A stretch of DNA of 64,000 nt from Halichondria panicea (taxonomy: Eukaryota; Porifera; Demospongiae; Suberitida; Halichondriidae): contig NC_087392.1 in the NCBI RefSeq assembly GCF_963675165.1, positions 389,001 to 453,000 of the forward strand, given 5' to 3'. The notes under the pieces were generated by a model, which saw nothing but the letters and a program-made list of their open reading frames with translations, searched no databases and was not told where the DNA came from. The position numbers and the translations under genes were made by a program. Shown piece by piece: positions 20,592 to 31,899 of the stretch; the stretch's first letter is position 1, and every line of letters begins with the position of its first letter.

Positions 20592-20654
20592 CCTAACGTA
20601 ACTCTACCAGCAACCACGGGCCCCACGCTGGCGCTTAATGTTCAAATATGCGGG
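20592..20654 (+). CDS. E2 linker exon, diverged
   Basis: 21 phase-0 codons (PNVTLPATTGPTLALNVQIC G) between ttcctcacag and gtgagtgt. The usual basic LRLKRC end is LNVQIC here, so the positive charge is lost. The conserved intron-1 words (CAGTGCTGGTCCCACTAG) lie just after it. Confidence 0.45.
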
Positions 20655-20689
20655 GTGAGTGTGCAGCAGTGCTGGTCCCACTAGCTCAT

Positions 20690-21300
20690 GATTCATTGTT
20701 CTCTTGTGGTATATATAATTACTTGATGTGTATTTGCGTATGTCTAATACGAGGGTATCCATATAAGTGTACCAATTAAGAATGAGGCAAAAGTATATGC
20801 TAGCATCCTAACGCACTACTTCAATGTATGCAGACTTGAGGGCTGCCTATATATATAATACAACACAACATTCTGTATTAGTATGATTGGGTATCATTAT
20901 AAGGAAATACTCTATATATAGGTGAAGCCATGTTTGCGTATCGATAAGCAAACACAATGCAAACTCACAATTATAAATCACAAACCTCTTTGAACTAAGA
21001 ACAAGGATATTCGATTAGTTAATGTCAAAACTAAATACTGCCTTCTATAATATATTTGAATACAGAGGGCAGTATATAGATTAATTGTACCTCAAGTGCA
21101 GCTCAGCCACTGCACAAGTGAGAAGTGTCCTCCCTCAGTGCTGCATGCCGTTGATTCTTGCTTGGTCCTCCATGAATGGCATCAGAGAACTTGAGCCTGT
21201 ACCTGTGAGAAGAGAATAAAGTGAAAGTGGAGTATACTTGCATGTATACTAGTCTAGACTAATTTCATGCAAGCACAAACAATTCAGTGTTCACTCAAGC
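20690..21300. repeat. Direct duplication with 39250-40225
   Basis: Near-identical over about 0.55 kb: both carry TATGCTAGCATCCTAACGCA, TAAGGAAATACTCTATATAT and the CTCAAGTGCAGCTCAGCCAC block. The 39-40 kb copy is interrupted by an insertion (39357-39733) that is absent here. Confidence 0.75.
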
Positions 21301-21879
21301 ATGCAAAGAGCTAATGGGACCACAAGCTTACTACTCTAGCAAACCCACAGACCATAAGACACTACCTACTTGTCTGTTTGGAAGATAACAAGTGTAAGGG
21401 GTGCTGTTTATGCTCATACAGAGCCTGGATTTACACTGTTGTAGTTCGTATATGCATGCATGCATGCAGGCTATATTTAGTTTGTTATATAATGATATAT
21501 AGTTAGACTTAACTGCAATTAATTATACGTCCTCGACTATAACACAGTATGCACACGATACACGCAGACAGAGAAAAAGAGAACTAAAATGTTATAGCTT
21601 GTATAATGTTATAGCTTGTATACATGCACGTATAAGGTCCCTCACTTGAGTGCTGTCAAAGTTGTCTGGCACAGCACAATGAGTGTACAGTCATCATAGA
21701 TCCCTCTGTGCAGCGAGTCTGTCCTTTGGGTTGAATCATGAACTCTGTAAGAATAACAACAATGTTTACATTGCAGAATGCAGAATACAATGTAATAATA
21801 AAGGGCATAAATATAATTATCAGCACATGCACAATATTTTATAGGACAAAAAGTTGGATCTATGTGCCAAATATATACA

Positions 21880-22070
21880 TACAGTACTTACAGTGGGTGA
21901 GCTTTGGAGGCACCGCAGCGCCAGAGAGATACGCCGGCTTCATGGTGAGGCCTGTAAGCCATGAGGTAGAAATCAGATGTACGCATGCGCATTTAGACCT
22001 CATGTGCCACAGAGCTCGAATTAGTTGACGTCATGTGCATGGATAGCCTCGAACCCAGCCCCAGGCCACA
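21880..22070 (-). promoter_or_regulatory. Promoter-like block with NRF1-like and CRE sites and a short ORF start
   Basis: The minus strand holds TGACGTCA-type (TTGACGTCAT) and GCGCATGCGT motifs about 90-130 bp upstream of ATG AAG CCG, which reads MKPAYLSGAAVPPKLTH and meets a gtaagtac donor. The inverted partner is at 52740-52915 (+). A third copy of the ORF start is at 57123 (+, MKPVYLSGAAVPLELSS). The next conserved block (21635-21745, minus) carries CACTCAAGTGAGG. A split regulatory or gene remnant is possible. No full protein is recognised. Confidence 0.35.
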
Positions 22071-22143
22071 CTTAGTGCTCTAGGCCAGCCCCACCCCTTA
22101 TTTTCGCAGTAGTACGTACGTACCTGTACCTGGTCGATCAAAG

Positions 22144-22183
22144 CATAGATAGTAAAGGGAATACATTCCCTTTACTATCTATG
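22144..22183. mobile_element. 40-bp palindromic insertion with 7-bp direct repeats
   Basis: The insert starts CATAGATAG and ends CTATCTATG with an 18-bp perfect stem and 2-base loop. ATCAAAG flanks it on both sides (22137-22143 and 22184-22190). The inverted partner copy near 52637-52645 has the site only once and no insert. Confidence 0.75.
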
Positions 22184-24140
22184 ATCAAAGACTCCAGCTT
22201 ACTTTGGAATATTGGTGAGACCCAATGCTGGATTTCTGTGTGTGTGTTTTCCTCTTCTGTACTGTAGCCCATGACACAGCAACATAGGAGAGACATTTGT
22301 ACCGTTATCATTTAGTTTTATGTTCCCCGACCCCTCCCATTCCCTCACAAACCACTGGTCCCTATAGCTGTTCCCCCAGCCCCTCCTTCCTCACCTACAC
22401 AGCCTAGCAGAGAGCACGGGACGTACGTCACATGTGAGTGACCATGTTGTTATGTAAATGCTGAGAATGCTAGTCTAGGGTGAGACTTAAGTTGGGCAGA
22501 GCCCGACCGTCCCTGAGGTCGGGTTTCAAGCCTATGTAAGGATTTGTCTTTGCTGCAACTATATTTGCAGCCCAATCAGATTGCAGCATTTCTACTGTGG
22601 TCGGTGTCACGTCCGGTTGCGCAACCTCAAGCAAGGTAAAATTGGTTAACACCCGTACCCACTTCAGAATAATAATATTCATAGAATAAAATGATTATTC
22701 ATAGCTGCTTACAGCGTGTTACATAATTCAGCAAGACAAATCCTGACATAGGCTTGAAACCCGACCTCCCGTCAGAGACGGTCGGGCTCCGCCCAACTAG
22801 GTGAGACTGGCTATATAGTAGCAATTTGCAGCATTGGAGTCCCTAGAATTGGCTTAAGTGACAGGTAGATTTGTCTGCGATTTCACTGTTTAGCTCATTT
22901 TGCTAAATTCAATCGTAGCGTTTCTAAGTACTCGCAGTGGTTTTAATTATATTCATTGCATTTTCTAATTTTCTGCGAGTATAGATTTGCAATTTTACTT
23001 TCATTCGCAGAAATAGCAGAAAATAGCAGTAAACATGGTCGAATATCAACAATGAAAAAGACTGTGGTATACATTTTAGCACATCATCTGAAAGGCCTAA
23101 GCTTAATGTTATTGACACAACGGATAGAGGTCCCCTTCAAGTACTAACGTTATGGCCGTTCAATTTAATACTACTATCCACTCTTTCTAGGGGTTGGTAG
23201 ATTATGTTCGAGATAAACATTGCTATTCTTTTATGCTCAAGTTAACAGCTCAAGTTATCAAGAGTATAATAGAGAAGAGAGCATCGAACGTAGGAATACT
23301 GTACATCAGATGTATGCAGAGAGTAACGTGACTTCCTGTATCTGTCATGGGCTTGCACACTGAGCAATCAAGTGTGTGGGTGATGTAATCTACTTTCTGC
23401 CATCACTCACGCCAGTGTGCACATTCCATACTTGTATGACCTGTATCCAAAACCTGCCTATTATTCTCATAAAGGTGCCTACTATATATGCCAGCATAAT
23501 TCTCACTAAGAATGTGCTATTATGCTCAAAATAGTGCCAGCATAATCTACCAACCCTAAATCTTCCCCTTTTCTGTAATTTTAGTCGTCAATAATTGTAT
23601 AGCACACTACGTCTCAGACTCTGTTTCATCTGTAGGAGATTCTCAACTGTTTCCATCCACTTCCCCTCCTTCTCCACCCGAGACATCCATTGTAACTACG
23701 TGGACTGTATGCGATGGTTTGGGTTCCTGAGACCCTCTCCAAGTCGTGTGAGGATTGTGGTCATGTGAGGATTGTGTCGTACTGTGGAAGCCTCCAGAGA
23801 AAGAGACAGACATTCAGGTGGGTGAGTGAACAATTGTGTTCCTGATCAGTGAGATTGAGGTTTTTTTCGTTACAAGCATCACATCTTGTAGCCTCGGTCC
23901 TAGGCCGATTAAAAAAAAAACGAAGTTGAAAAATACGGCCTGGTATTGATTGTATCTGGGCATATTGATTGTATGTTACATTGCCAGCTATGGACACTCA
24001 GTCATACAACTAGTATCTGAATGCAAATTTTAGGGGGGATATCCCCTCCCCCCCCGTATGACACCATGTGTACCCTCCCATTGTACTAATATTTGATTTT
24101 TGATTTTTTTAAGTAAAGAACCCAGCTGTTTCATGCAATA

Positions 24141-24307
<167 letters not shown>

Positions 24308-24409
24308 AGCTGCTGGGACGAGGGTACAAGACTCTGAGCTACTACTACAAGAGATTGGAACATTTGCAAACGGAATGGGCCTGAATGGACTTGTTTTATT
24401 ATGGCAACT

Positions 24410-25145
24410 GGCTTTCAGTAGCAAAAAAATCTACTGAAAGCCAGTAGGATAGGAATGGCTGTACGTCCATTTCAAAGCTAAAAAGTTATGTTTGATGGTG
24501 TTCTTAGATCAGTGATTTGTTTCGGGCTATTTTATTTCATAGCTAAATTTGAGGTTGTACTACGAACTTCCGAGTTGGGATACGAATAATATAAATAGTC
24601 AGCTGCACAGAGAGATCAGTTCTCTGAGTAGTCTTTTGCTCTGAACATGTGAAGCAAGAAATCATCAACTATTAGTCTTGTTGTGTACTATACCATGCAT
24701 GTTGCTTAAGAAGGGGGTGGGGCTAGCTGGTCTGCCTGCAGCCCTTGTGACAAATTGACATCTAATGTGCATGCGTAGATCTGACCATGTGCTGCTCAAC
24801 AGGGCCAGAAAGAAGAGTACTAATGCCGGCGAATCCAACTCACCACGAACAACATTGAAGTCAACTGGTAAGTAGATTTGTTGTGTACATATATGCATAT
24901 ATGTAAAATAATTATGTGTGCTGATTAAAATTTAATTACGCCGTTTGTTACATTGTATTCTGCATTCTGCAATTGCAATGGATAACCAATTGTTGTTCTT
25001 GTTGTACAGATGTCTTCATGATTTAACCCAAATGACACCAAGATAACAGACCACTTGCTGCACATGCAGAGGGAGTTATAATGACTGTACACCCACTGTG
25101 CCAGACAACGTTGAAAGCACTCAAGTGAGGGAAATAAGGTACCGT
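24410..25145. repeat. Arm of an inverted duplication (partner 42560-43320)
   Basis: Both arms share, in opposite orientation, GTTCTTAGATCAGTGATTTT-type sequence, ATGTGCTGCTCAACAGGG-type and the ACTGTACACCCACTGTGCCA block that ends CACTCAAGTGAGG. The second arm has a 41-bp palindromic insertion (43173-43213) that is missing here at about 24545-24557. No assembled gene. Confidence 0.7.
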
Positions 25146-25398
25146 ATTACTAGAATAATTATGTTGCAGTTATTTATGTAGGATTATATATAGACACCTC
25201 CAATATTATTTCTGTCTGTGTTGCATGCATCTTTATATAATTATGTTGTGGCCCACTGATTGACTGTACCTGCACATCAGACATGCTTTATTGGCCTCTT
25301 TACTGCAACTCTACTGCAAGTATCAGTACCTGTGCATTTGGATTCTCAGCCACGTATAGACTACATCATCCATATGGCAGCTGTATCAGTAGATGCAG

Positions 25399-25460
25399 CT
25401 CTGGCTTTTGCCCGCAACTCCACCCCAATGGCCCTAAGAATTAGGGTAAAAAGATGTGAG
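25399..25460 (+). pseudogene. E2-like exon end
   Basis: ARNSTPMALRIRVKRCE followed by gtgagtgt. An acceptor is uncertain because the nearest AG gives a 62-nt exon. 25500-25940 holds no gene that I can see. 25840-25945 carries a TTCCAGGCC-type repeat end. Confidence 0.35.
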
Positions 25461-25964
25461 GTGAGTGTCCTTCGTTATTCGCTCAATCATCATTAGTGGG
25501 TGGGGATGGAGGCCTTGTCCCCACCCCTACTTCTGATACTTCCTCTAGCTCTAGATTGTCATCTGCAAGCGTTAATAGTCTTATTCGTTTAAGAGCCTGG
25601 AATTTTGATTGCTTTTTGAACGCCCACTAACTACTTCCTGTATAGCTTCCGCTGTAAAATTGTGCTGAGCTGGCACGCCCTTTTACATTGAAGTCATTGT
25701 AAAATCAATGCGTTTTTGCAGCCTCTGCATTCTGCAATGCATGCGCTATTATTCTAAATAAAGGAAGTTCTTGCTTTCACTCACTGCCCTTTGTGATGGA
25801 CTACATGTAGGACCAACACTGCCGGCCCTTGTCGACAGGTGTGTTGTTCTTGCAAATCTCTCTGCTTCTTGTTTTTTGGTTCCTAACCACGCCCAGATAC
25901 AATCAACACCAGGCCTAGCTAGAAACAACTCGGCCTGGAATCGAGGCTAGCTTATCGGAAGCCA

Positions 25965-26090
25965 CGCCTTTAAATCTTTGCACGTTACAGCAGATAATTC
26001 TAACAATTTTTGTGGGCTTAATTTTCGTGTAGGATTGCACCCACGAAATCCGCGAAAATTAAGCCCCTCGAACATTTCACGCTATACGGT
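25965..26090. mobile_element. Family A element, right part
   Basis: From GAAGCCACGCCTTTAAATC to CATTTCACGCTATACGGT. The left half is absent or replaced by the AATCGAGGCTAG repeat. Confidence 0.5.
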
Positions 26091-26144
26091 ATATGCATGT
26101 ATGCTCTGCACTTATGTCATTGACCCCTGAACCCCCCTCCACAG

Positions 26145-26192
26145 CTACCCGATGGTGTGATTGTCCTTCCTCCACCTAAGAGGAAATGCTCA
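26145..26192 (+). CDS. Intact E3 exon (NLS-like)
   Basis: 16 phase-0 codons, LPDGVIVLPPPKRKCS, between cctccacag and gtgagtga. The PPPKRK core fits a monopartite nuclear localisation signal. It precedes, rather than follows, the E1 at 26562, so it belongs to an upstream (lost) copy or to a rearranged one. Confidence 0.55.
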
Positions 26193-26561
26193 GTGAGTGA
26201 CCATACATGTGTGTGTATATAATTATAATTATGCGTGAGTGTTCTGTATTACAGTTATACACGCTCAAATTCCCGAACAGATAGAGGCTTTTATTTGTAG
26301 TTTGTAGCTTTTGCAAGCTATCATATAAATTCAAAGATGTTCTAGTCCCACAAACGTTATCAATAATTATAACATTTGTTTTATGTTTTTGTTTCTGCGT
26401 TATATAGATGTTTACCATGTATAATATATGTAATTGCCGAGCGTCTTAGCGCGCAGTAGTTATAGTGTATGCATGTATATCACGCTCAGGATGCGGAATT
26501 AGGTGTGGCTATACATTCGGTAATTACCTCTAAACTGATCTATACACGAAAAGAAAAGCCC

Positions 26562-27019
26562 ATGGCATCTAAATGCAGCTGCAAGTGCAGCACTGGCTCT
26601 TGCCACACCTGCGTGTGTGCCCAGGGAGGCAGGCACTGCACAAATTGCCTCCCTGCTACAAGAAGTAGCTGTACTAACCAGGTTAGTCTCTATCCATGTT
26701 ATTATATATAATATAGCTAAGTCACTCAGTGTTGTAAGTGTGTGTGCAGTGCTTGGCCGACTAGCTCATGAGTTAGTTGTCATAGAGTCTCTGGTGGTCT
26801 ATAATTTTCCCATGTGCATTTTCAAAAAATTAATTTGTTGGATGCGAGGAGTTTTCATGGTGCGTTCAATATAGACACAATTTTTCTAGCCATGCATATA
26901 AGCATACTGCTTGATTTAGTTAATTATTCATATCATGCACTGATTCCTCACAGCCTAATGCATCAACTCTACCAGCTACCACAGACCCCACGCTGAGGCT
27001 GGGGGTTAAAAGATGTGAG
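26562..27019 (+). CDS. CXC-RRM gene start: intact E1 and E2
   Basis: E1 26562-26681 is 40 codons: MASKCSCKCSTGSCHTCVCA, QGGRHCTNC, LPATRSSCTNQ, donor gttagtct. E2 26954-27019 reads PNASTLPATTDPTLRLGVKR CE with good splice sites (cctcacag, gtgagt), phase 0. Downstream E2-like exons (27319-27404, frameshifted; 27425-27514, donor ttgagt) and an E3-like stretch (27545-27602) are damaged. The next open E4 in order is only the partial one at 28.53 kb. A two-exon or alternatively spliced product is possible. Confidence 0.5.
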
Positions 27020-27068
27020 GTGAGTTTTCACGGTGCGTTCAATATAGACGCAATTTTTCTAACCATGT

Positions 27069-27263
27069 ACCGTATAGCGCGACATTTTGTGGGTTAGAAA
27101 TCTACACGAAAATTGTTCTTTAATTAGAATTACCTGCTATCATGCAAAGATTTAAAGGCATGGCTTCCGGTAAGCAGTCATTCCGCGAACATTGTGCAAC
27201 GAAATGGCTTTTAGAGGCCAATGCACGAAATATAAGTGCCTCGGAAATTTCGCGCTATACGGT
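27069..27263. mobile_element. Family A inverted-repeat element
   Basis: ACCGTATAGCGCGACATTTTG on the left, AAATTTCGCGCTATACGGT on the right. Inserted into the intron after E2 at 27019. Confidence 0.7.
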
Positions 27264-27896
27264 ATATAAAATAATATTGAAGCATGTACTTGATGTCATG
27301 CACTGATTCTCTCACAGGCTGGTCCTAACCCACCAGCTACTATCCCACCATCCAGCCCTAGCTGCTATCGGCCCAATTACACTAAGGCTGAAACGATGTA
27401 ACGTGAGTGTCAGCGCTGGTCCATGCCCCAACTCCCTAACCCACCAGCCCCACCTCCAACCCTAGCTACCGCGCGGGCGGGGCCCAATTACCCTGAGGCT
27501 AAAGAGATGCAGCTTGAGTGTCCAGTAGTATCATATAGAGTGTGCTATGTTGGAACTCCAACCACTACCCCAACTCCAATCCTGAAAGAGTAAGGAAATG
27601 TGTGGTGAGTGAACATGCAAGCATGCGTATTTGTGTCCTGTATATTATACATTCGTAAGAATGCAGGCTATGTTGAAATTGCCCCTATAATGAATTATTG
27701 GCTATAACACACAGCAGTATTTTAACATTTAACATTTTAACATGCAGCATAAAACGATTATTTAGCTTGCCATTCGTTACACATGCATGATGTACATTTA
27801 ATTATATATAGTGAGTGCTATAGCTATAGTATCATTAATTCAGATTCCAAGTATACACTTCTCGTAAATGTCACTGACATCTGCTTCCTTATACAG

Positions 27897-28200
27897 ACGA
27901 CCTTGACTACCCATGGAACATCAGTAGAAACCGTGAGGGTCATGTATAATCATTAATTCATACATGCAGATTCCAAGTATACACTTCTCGTAAATACACA
28001 TAATTATGAGTGTACAGAGTCAATTCCACCACCAGCACCATGCAGCTATATCCCCACCAGCTATAATTACAGTCTCCCCTCAGAAACCGTGACCCCACCT
28101 CCTCGACTAACCCAGCCACATCCTCCTCGACCAACCCAGCCACAGCGAACCCAGCCACAGTAATCTCCCTCCCCCCCCAGAAACCGTGAGGGCATGTATA
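27897..28200 (+). pseudogene. EL linker exons, one open and two damaged
   Basis: 27897-27932 reads TTLTTHGTSVET between tatacag and gtgaggg, phase 0. A second copy (about 28050-28098) and a third (28100-28190, with three AACCCAGCCACA repeats) keep the AGAAACCGTGA end but lack a clean frame. Confidence 0.4.
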
Positions 28201-28526
28201 TTGTATATGAATGCATGTAGTTCCGTATTATGTCGAATGCTTGTTAGCCATGTGTGTTGCAAGCGTTTTGTGGTCAGGTCAATATATATATATATAGGGC
28301 TGAAGGAGTTGACTTGGGGAATCTATTCTGCTACATGATTTTCTAAGTGTATAATTATACGATTTTCTAAGTAAGTGTACAAGTTGGATAGAACACTTTC
28401 TTTAGCCAATCAGATTGCAGTATTTGTGGCAAACATGATCTCTTCAACAAATCTGTATAATAAAATTTCAAGACAAAAATGTTACCTTACCACCCTTACA
28501 AGCAAAGCTGAGACTGAGGTTCCTCC

Positions 28527-28612
28527 ACCCCCTCACAGGCAGTGCCCTTACCTACGTGCGTGTACAACAGCAGGGGATATCAGGGAGGCTCTCCACTGCT
28601 TTGGAACCACCA
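28527..28612 (+). pseudogene. E4 relic
   Basis: Good acceptor (ccctcacag). The RNP2 half is scrambled. The helix TTAGDIREALHCFGTTSA is intact in one frame. The donor is gtgagc. One or more small deletions separate the halves. Confidence 0.45.
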
Positions 28613-28923
28613 GTGCATGTGAGCCATTATTAAGAGTGGTGGTTTGGCCAATTAAGTTATGTTATACTTCTCTGTTGTGCAGGTTAGTCACATGACCACC
28701 TCCAACAAGACCTTCTTTGAAGAGGTCCAATTAATGCTTTACTTGAGGAGGGTAACTGAACTAAAATAATATTTGTTGTTGCTTGTTTGTTCTTATCTTA
28801 TTGTTATTGTTGATTATCTTACTGTGGTTAAATTTTCCATTCTCCCCAACATTAATCTGACTTGTGTGATTATTGATCTTTACCAAGACTTGGTCCAAGT
28901 AGACCAATGTGACGGCCTATATA

Positions 28924-29038
28924 CGGTGAGGCCATGCGCCAGAGGAGGTACGACATCCGTGGACACACATTCCTTAGGTCAAAGTTCAGGAATGTGTGTT
29001 TAAGACACGCGGATGTCGTACCTCCTCTGCGGTGAGGC
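28924..29038. mobile_element. Fold-back hairpin flanked by 9-bp direct repeats
   Basis: 28940-28959 (CAGAGGAGGTACGACATCCG) is perfectly complementary to 29010-29029. A second 12-bp stem (ACACACATTCCT with AGGAATGTGTGT) closes a loop of about 14 bases. CGGTGAGGC occurs at 28924-28932 and 29030-29038. Fold-back transposon is the simplest reading. A transcribed small-RNA hairpin is the alternative. Confidence 0.55.
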
Positions 29039-29244
29039 AGTTTAACGGAGTTGAATGGACTTGTTTTCCAATATTTACACACATTTTAGCTGTGAACATT
29101 TGGATCTGGCAACAAAGCCATCAACTACATGTATTACAATGTACTGTGTATATACCGTATCTAGCGGAATCATCGAAAATTCAATACTCATAATTATTTG
29201 TACTGTGTGGGTGTTGACTCATGTAAATTACTAGAAATAGTGGG

Positions 29245-29300
29245 TGTACGTAGCTGTGGCCCCACGCCCACTTCCGCTCATAATCGCTATAAAAGAGCGG
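29245..29300 (+). promoter_or_regulatory. Family promoter block of the complete plus-strand gene
   Basis: GTGGCCCCACGCCCACTTCC, GCTCATAATCG, CTATAAAAGAGCGG. The TATA box at 29288-29295 is about 95 bp before the start codon at 29385. Conserved at four places in the window, always just upstream of E1. Confidence 0.65.
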
Positions 29301-29384
29301 GCAGTGCTGGTGCAGAACAATCAGCAATTAACTAAAACCGACTCGTCGAACTGCTTCATTGTGAACTGCTCATCTAACCACAGC

Positions 29385-31280
29385 ATGTCTGCCCTATGCT
29401 GCCGATGCAAGACCGGGCTCTGTAGCGGGTGTGTGTGTGCCCAGGGGGGCACACCGTGTACAAATTGCAATAGCCAAAGATGCGAAAACCAGGTTAGTCT
29501 CTATCCATGTTATTATAGTTAATACTCAGTGTTGTGTGTGTGCATGCAGTGCTGGTCCCACTAGGGTTGTCATAACTCAAAATTATACACTTGTTCTCTG
29601 GTGCATGGTCTATATAGTGGTCTATAAAATTACTAGTGGTCTATTATTTTTTCTCGTGTGCATTGGCTTCGTTTCGTAAATGTTTGCCTCCTGAGAATAC
29701 TGCTCAGAATAAATAATAAAACTATATACAAGTGTGCAGGATTAAGCTACCACTATACTACTTCAATGTATGCAGACCTATATCATTCAGTATGATTATA
29801 TTGAGCTGTGTAAGGCTATATAGGTGAAGCCCTGTTTAGTATATAATTATGGCAGCTGTTTTTATGCACTCGCATCGTATACAAGACTGAACCAGTTATC
29901 ACTAGGTGTTTGTAGTACAATAGTACGGAAGCATGTACTTGATTTAGTTCATGTGATTCCTCCAATTCCCTCACAGGCCACTCCTAACCCACCAGCCCCA
30001 CCTCTAATGCTGGGCCCAATGGCCCTGACTCTTAATATATGCGTGAGTGTCCAGTAGTATCATATAGAGTGATATATTGGAATCGCTTGGCAATCGCCCC
30101 TATAATGAAGTATATTATTGGCTATAACATACTATTGTTCATATCCACATGCAGTTAGCAACATAAAAACAACCATTAGCACGCCATTCGTTATGTATGT
30201 CTGATTGTAGTTATTACGTGGCATGCATGCATGTGCTCTGCACTATTACTTGAGTTCATGTCATTGACCCCTGCACTCCCTCCGGTCCACAGGTTCCCGC
30301 TAGTCTGTCCACAATACCCCCTCCACCTAAGAGGAAACGTTCAGTGAGTGACCATGTGCACGCATACATGTATTATATGCAGTTATGCTCGAATTCCCGA
30401 ATTATATATAGTACAAGATTGGCTATTTGTATAAATTCAAGCCGCGCAAACGATTTGTTTTATGTTGTATCGGCATGCATGTGTGCGTGTTCTATATCTA
30501 TATCTGTATCAGTGGTGTATGAAGCAATTTCACAATAGGAGGGGGGGGCTCGAGTTTTTTAAATGGAAAAAGTACGCCTATCAATAGGTCGACAAGATGC
30601 ATTGGAGTTGTGTATAACTTTTGAGTCACTGTCTCACATGAACAAAGCCAACAACAACACTATACTACTCTAACACAGAAATCTATAGAGAGCTAACCAC
30701 TATATATATATACGCATTCACAATGATATTCATGCTCGAGGAATCGTATATATATAATTATATGCATGTTACTATTTTGGAGGATAATATTTAATAATGA
30801 GTTGAATATACATCATGTATAACTGGTTCCTCCACCCCCTCACAGACGGCATCCAGCTCAGAAATATACTTGGGAGGCCTCCCTCCCCGAACCACGAAGG
30901 GGGAAATAAGAATTGCCCTCCAATCCTTTGGAAAAACCAGCGTGAGTCATTTTTAAGTGCATGGTGGTTTGACAAATTAACATGTGCTTTACTTCTCTGT
31001 TGTGCAGTCGGTGGACATCCCTGGGCGAAGGGAAGGGAGGGGTTAGTACCATCCACTCACAATATTGTATAAGTAAACCATTATACTTTCTGTCTCCAGG
31101 GTTTGCCTTCGCTAGGTTTTATAAAAAAAGCTCTGCAAAAATGGCGATAGAAAAAAAATGTATATTAATTAAAGGACAAAGTGTAAGTTTTTAATTTGTT
31201 CCTGTTTTTCGAATTTTGTGTGATGTGCTGGCACCATGCATGCACTTTGTCTGCAGGTGGAAATAAAAAAAAAAGAGTAG
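29385..31280 (+). CDS. Complete CXC-RRM gene, 7 exons, 153 aa
   Basis: Exons: E1 29385-29492 (MSALCCRCKTGLCSGCVCAQ, then GGTPCTNC and CENQ), E2 29977-30042 (ATPNPPAPPLMLGPMALTLN IC), E3 30293-30343 (VPASLSTIPPPPKRKRS), E4 30846-30941 (TASSSEIYLGGLPPRTTKGE...), E5 31008-31041 (SVDIPGRREGR), E6 31100-31182, E7 31257-31280 (VEIKKKE, stop). All junctions have consensus gt/ag. E1-E4 are phase 0 and E5/E6 joins in phase 1, rebuilding RNP1 RGFAFARF, which strongly supports the model. CDS 462 nt. Domains: Cys-rich module (res 1-36), Pro-rich linker, PPPPKRKR basic signal (about 68-75), RRM (about 81-153) with RNP2 IYLGGL. Role (inference): nuclear RNA/DNA-binding protein, Cys module perhaps zinc-binding. 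The Cys spacing is reminiscent of CXC/tesmin modules. A metallothionein-like module is the alternative. Inverted twin at 7611-5737. Confidence 0.8.
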
Positions 31281-31899
31281 TGACTGTAGTGTATGTACTT
31301 GTGTAGAGTAATTGTATTTCTAATTAGAGTCTTTGTGTGTAGTATGTGTGTGAATTGATTTTAGCCAAATCACTCAAATGCTGTCTACATTGTGTTGCAT
31401 GCACTGTACACAATATATAGAACCTCTCACAAGAAGGTGCATGATCACCATGATGGCAAGTAGATCCCCTCCAACCAGCTGGTTCAATTGTGAACACCCA
31501 CTCACTGACATACACCACACTTGCCAGTAGCCACCTTTGACCCAATAACGAACAACCCCTCCGAACTGGATGATGACTAAGCATCATGTCAGCTTTGGGA
31601 GTTCGGTTCTGCAAATCGATTCACTCTTCTTAACCTGAAGGCATTGAGGTGCATGTGTGCTGTCCTGCCGATATTTCAGGTATAGTCAATGGATGTATAG
31701 TTATTGGTATTTCGGAGCCAGTCATGCACGCTCATTGCAGGGACGACTCAGTCCCTAGTAGTACCGAGCATATTCAGTGAGGCCTTGTTAGATTTGTATA
31801 TCAGTATTTATTATGACTATATCATCACTTTATCACTTGAAGCCACTATATATACACCGTGTACGTGAACTGGTACAATAGTAGCCAGTTCAACCCCTG

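Larger units (their letters stand above)
21060..23140. repeat. 2-kb arm of an inverted duplication (partner 51815-53870)
   Basis: The two arms match in reverse orientation over their whole length with scattered small indels. They carry the GGGCAGTATATAGATTAATT end, a conserved promoter-like block (21880-22070) and a CGACCTCAGGGACGGTCGGG-type stretch. No gene could be assembled inside. Arm differences include a 40-bp palindromic insertion present only here (22144-22183). Confidence 0.8.
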
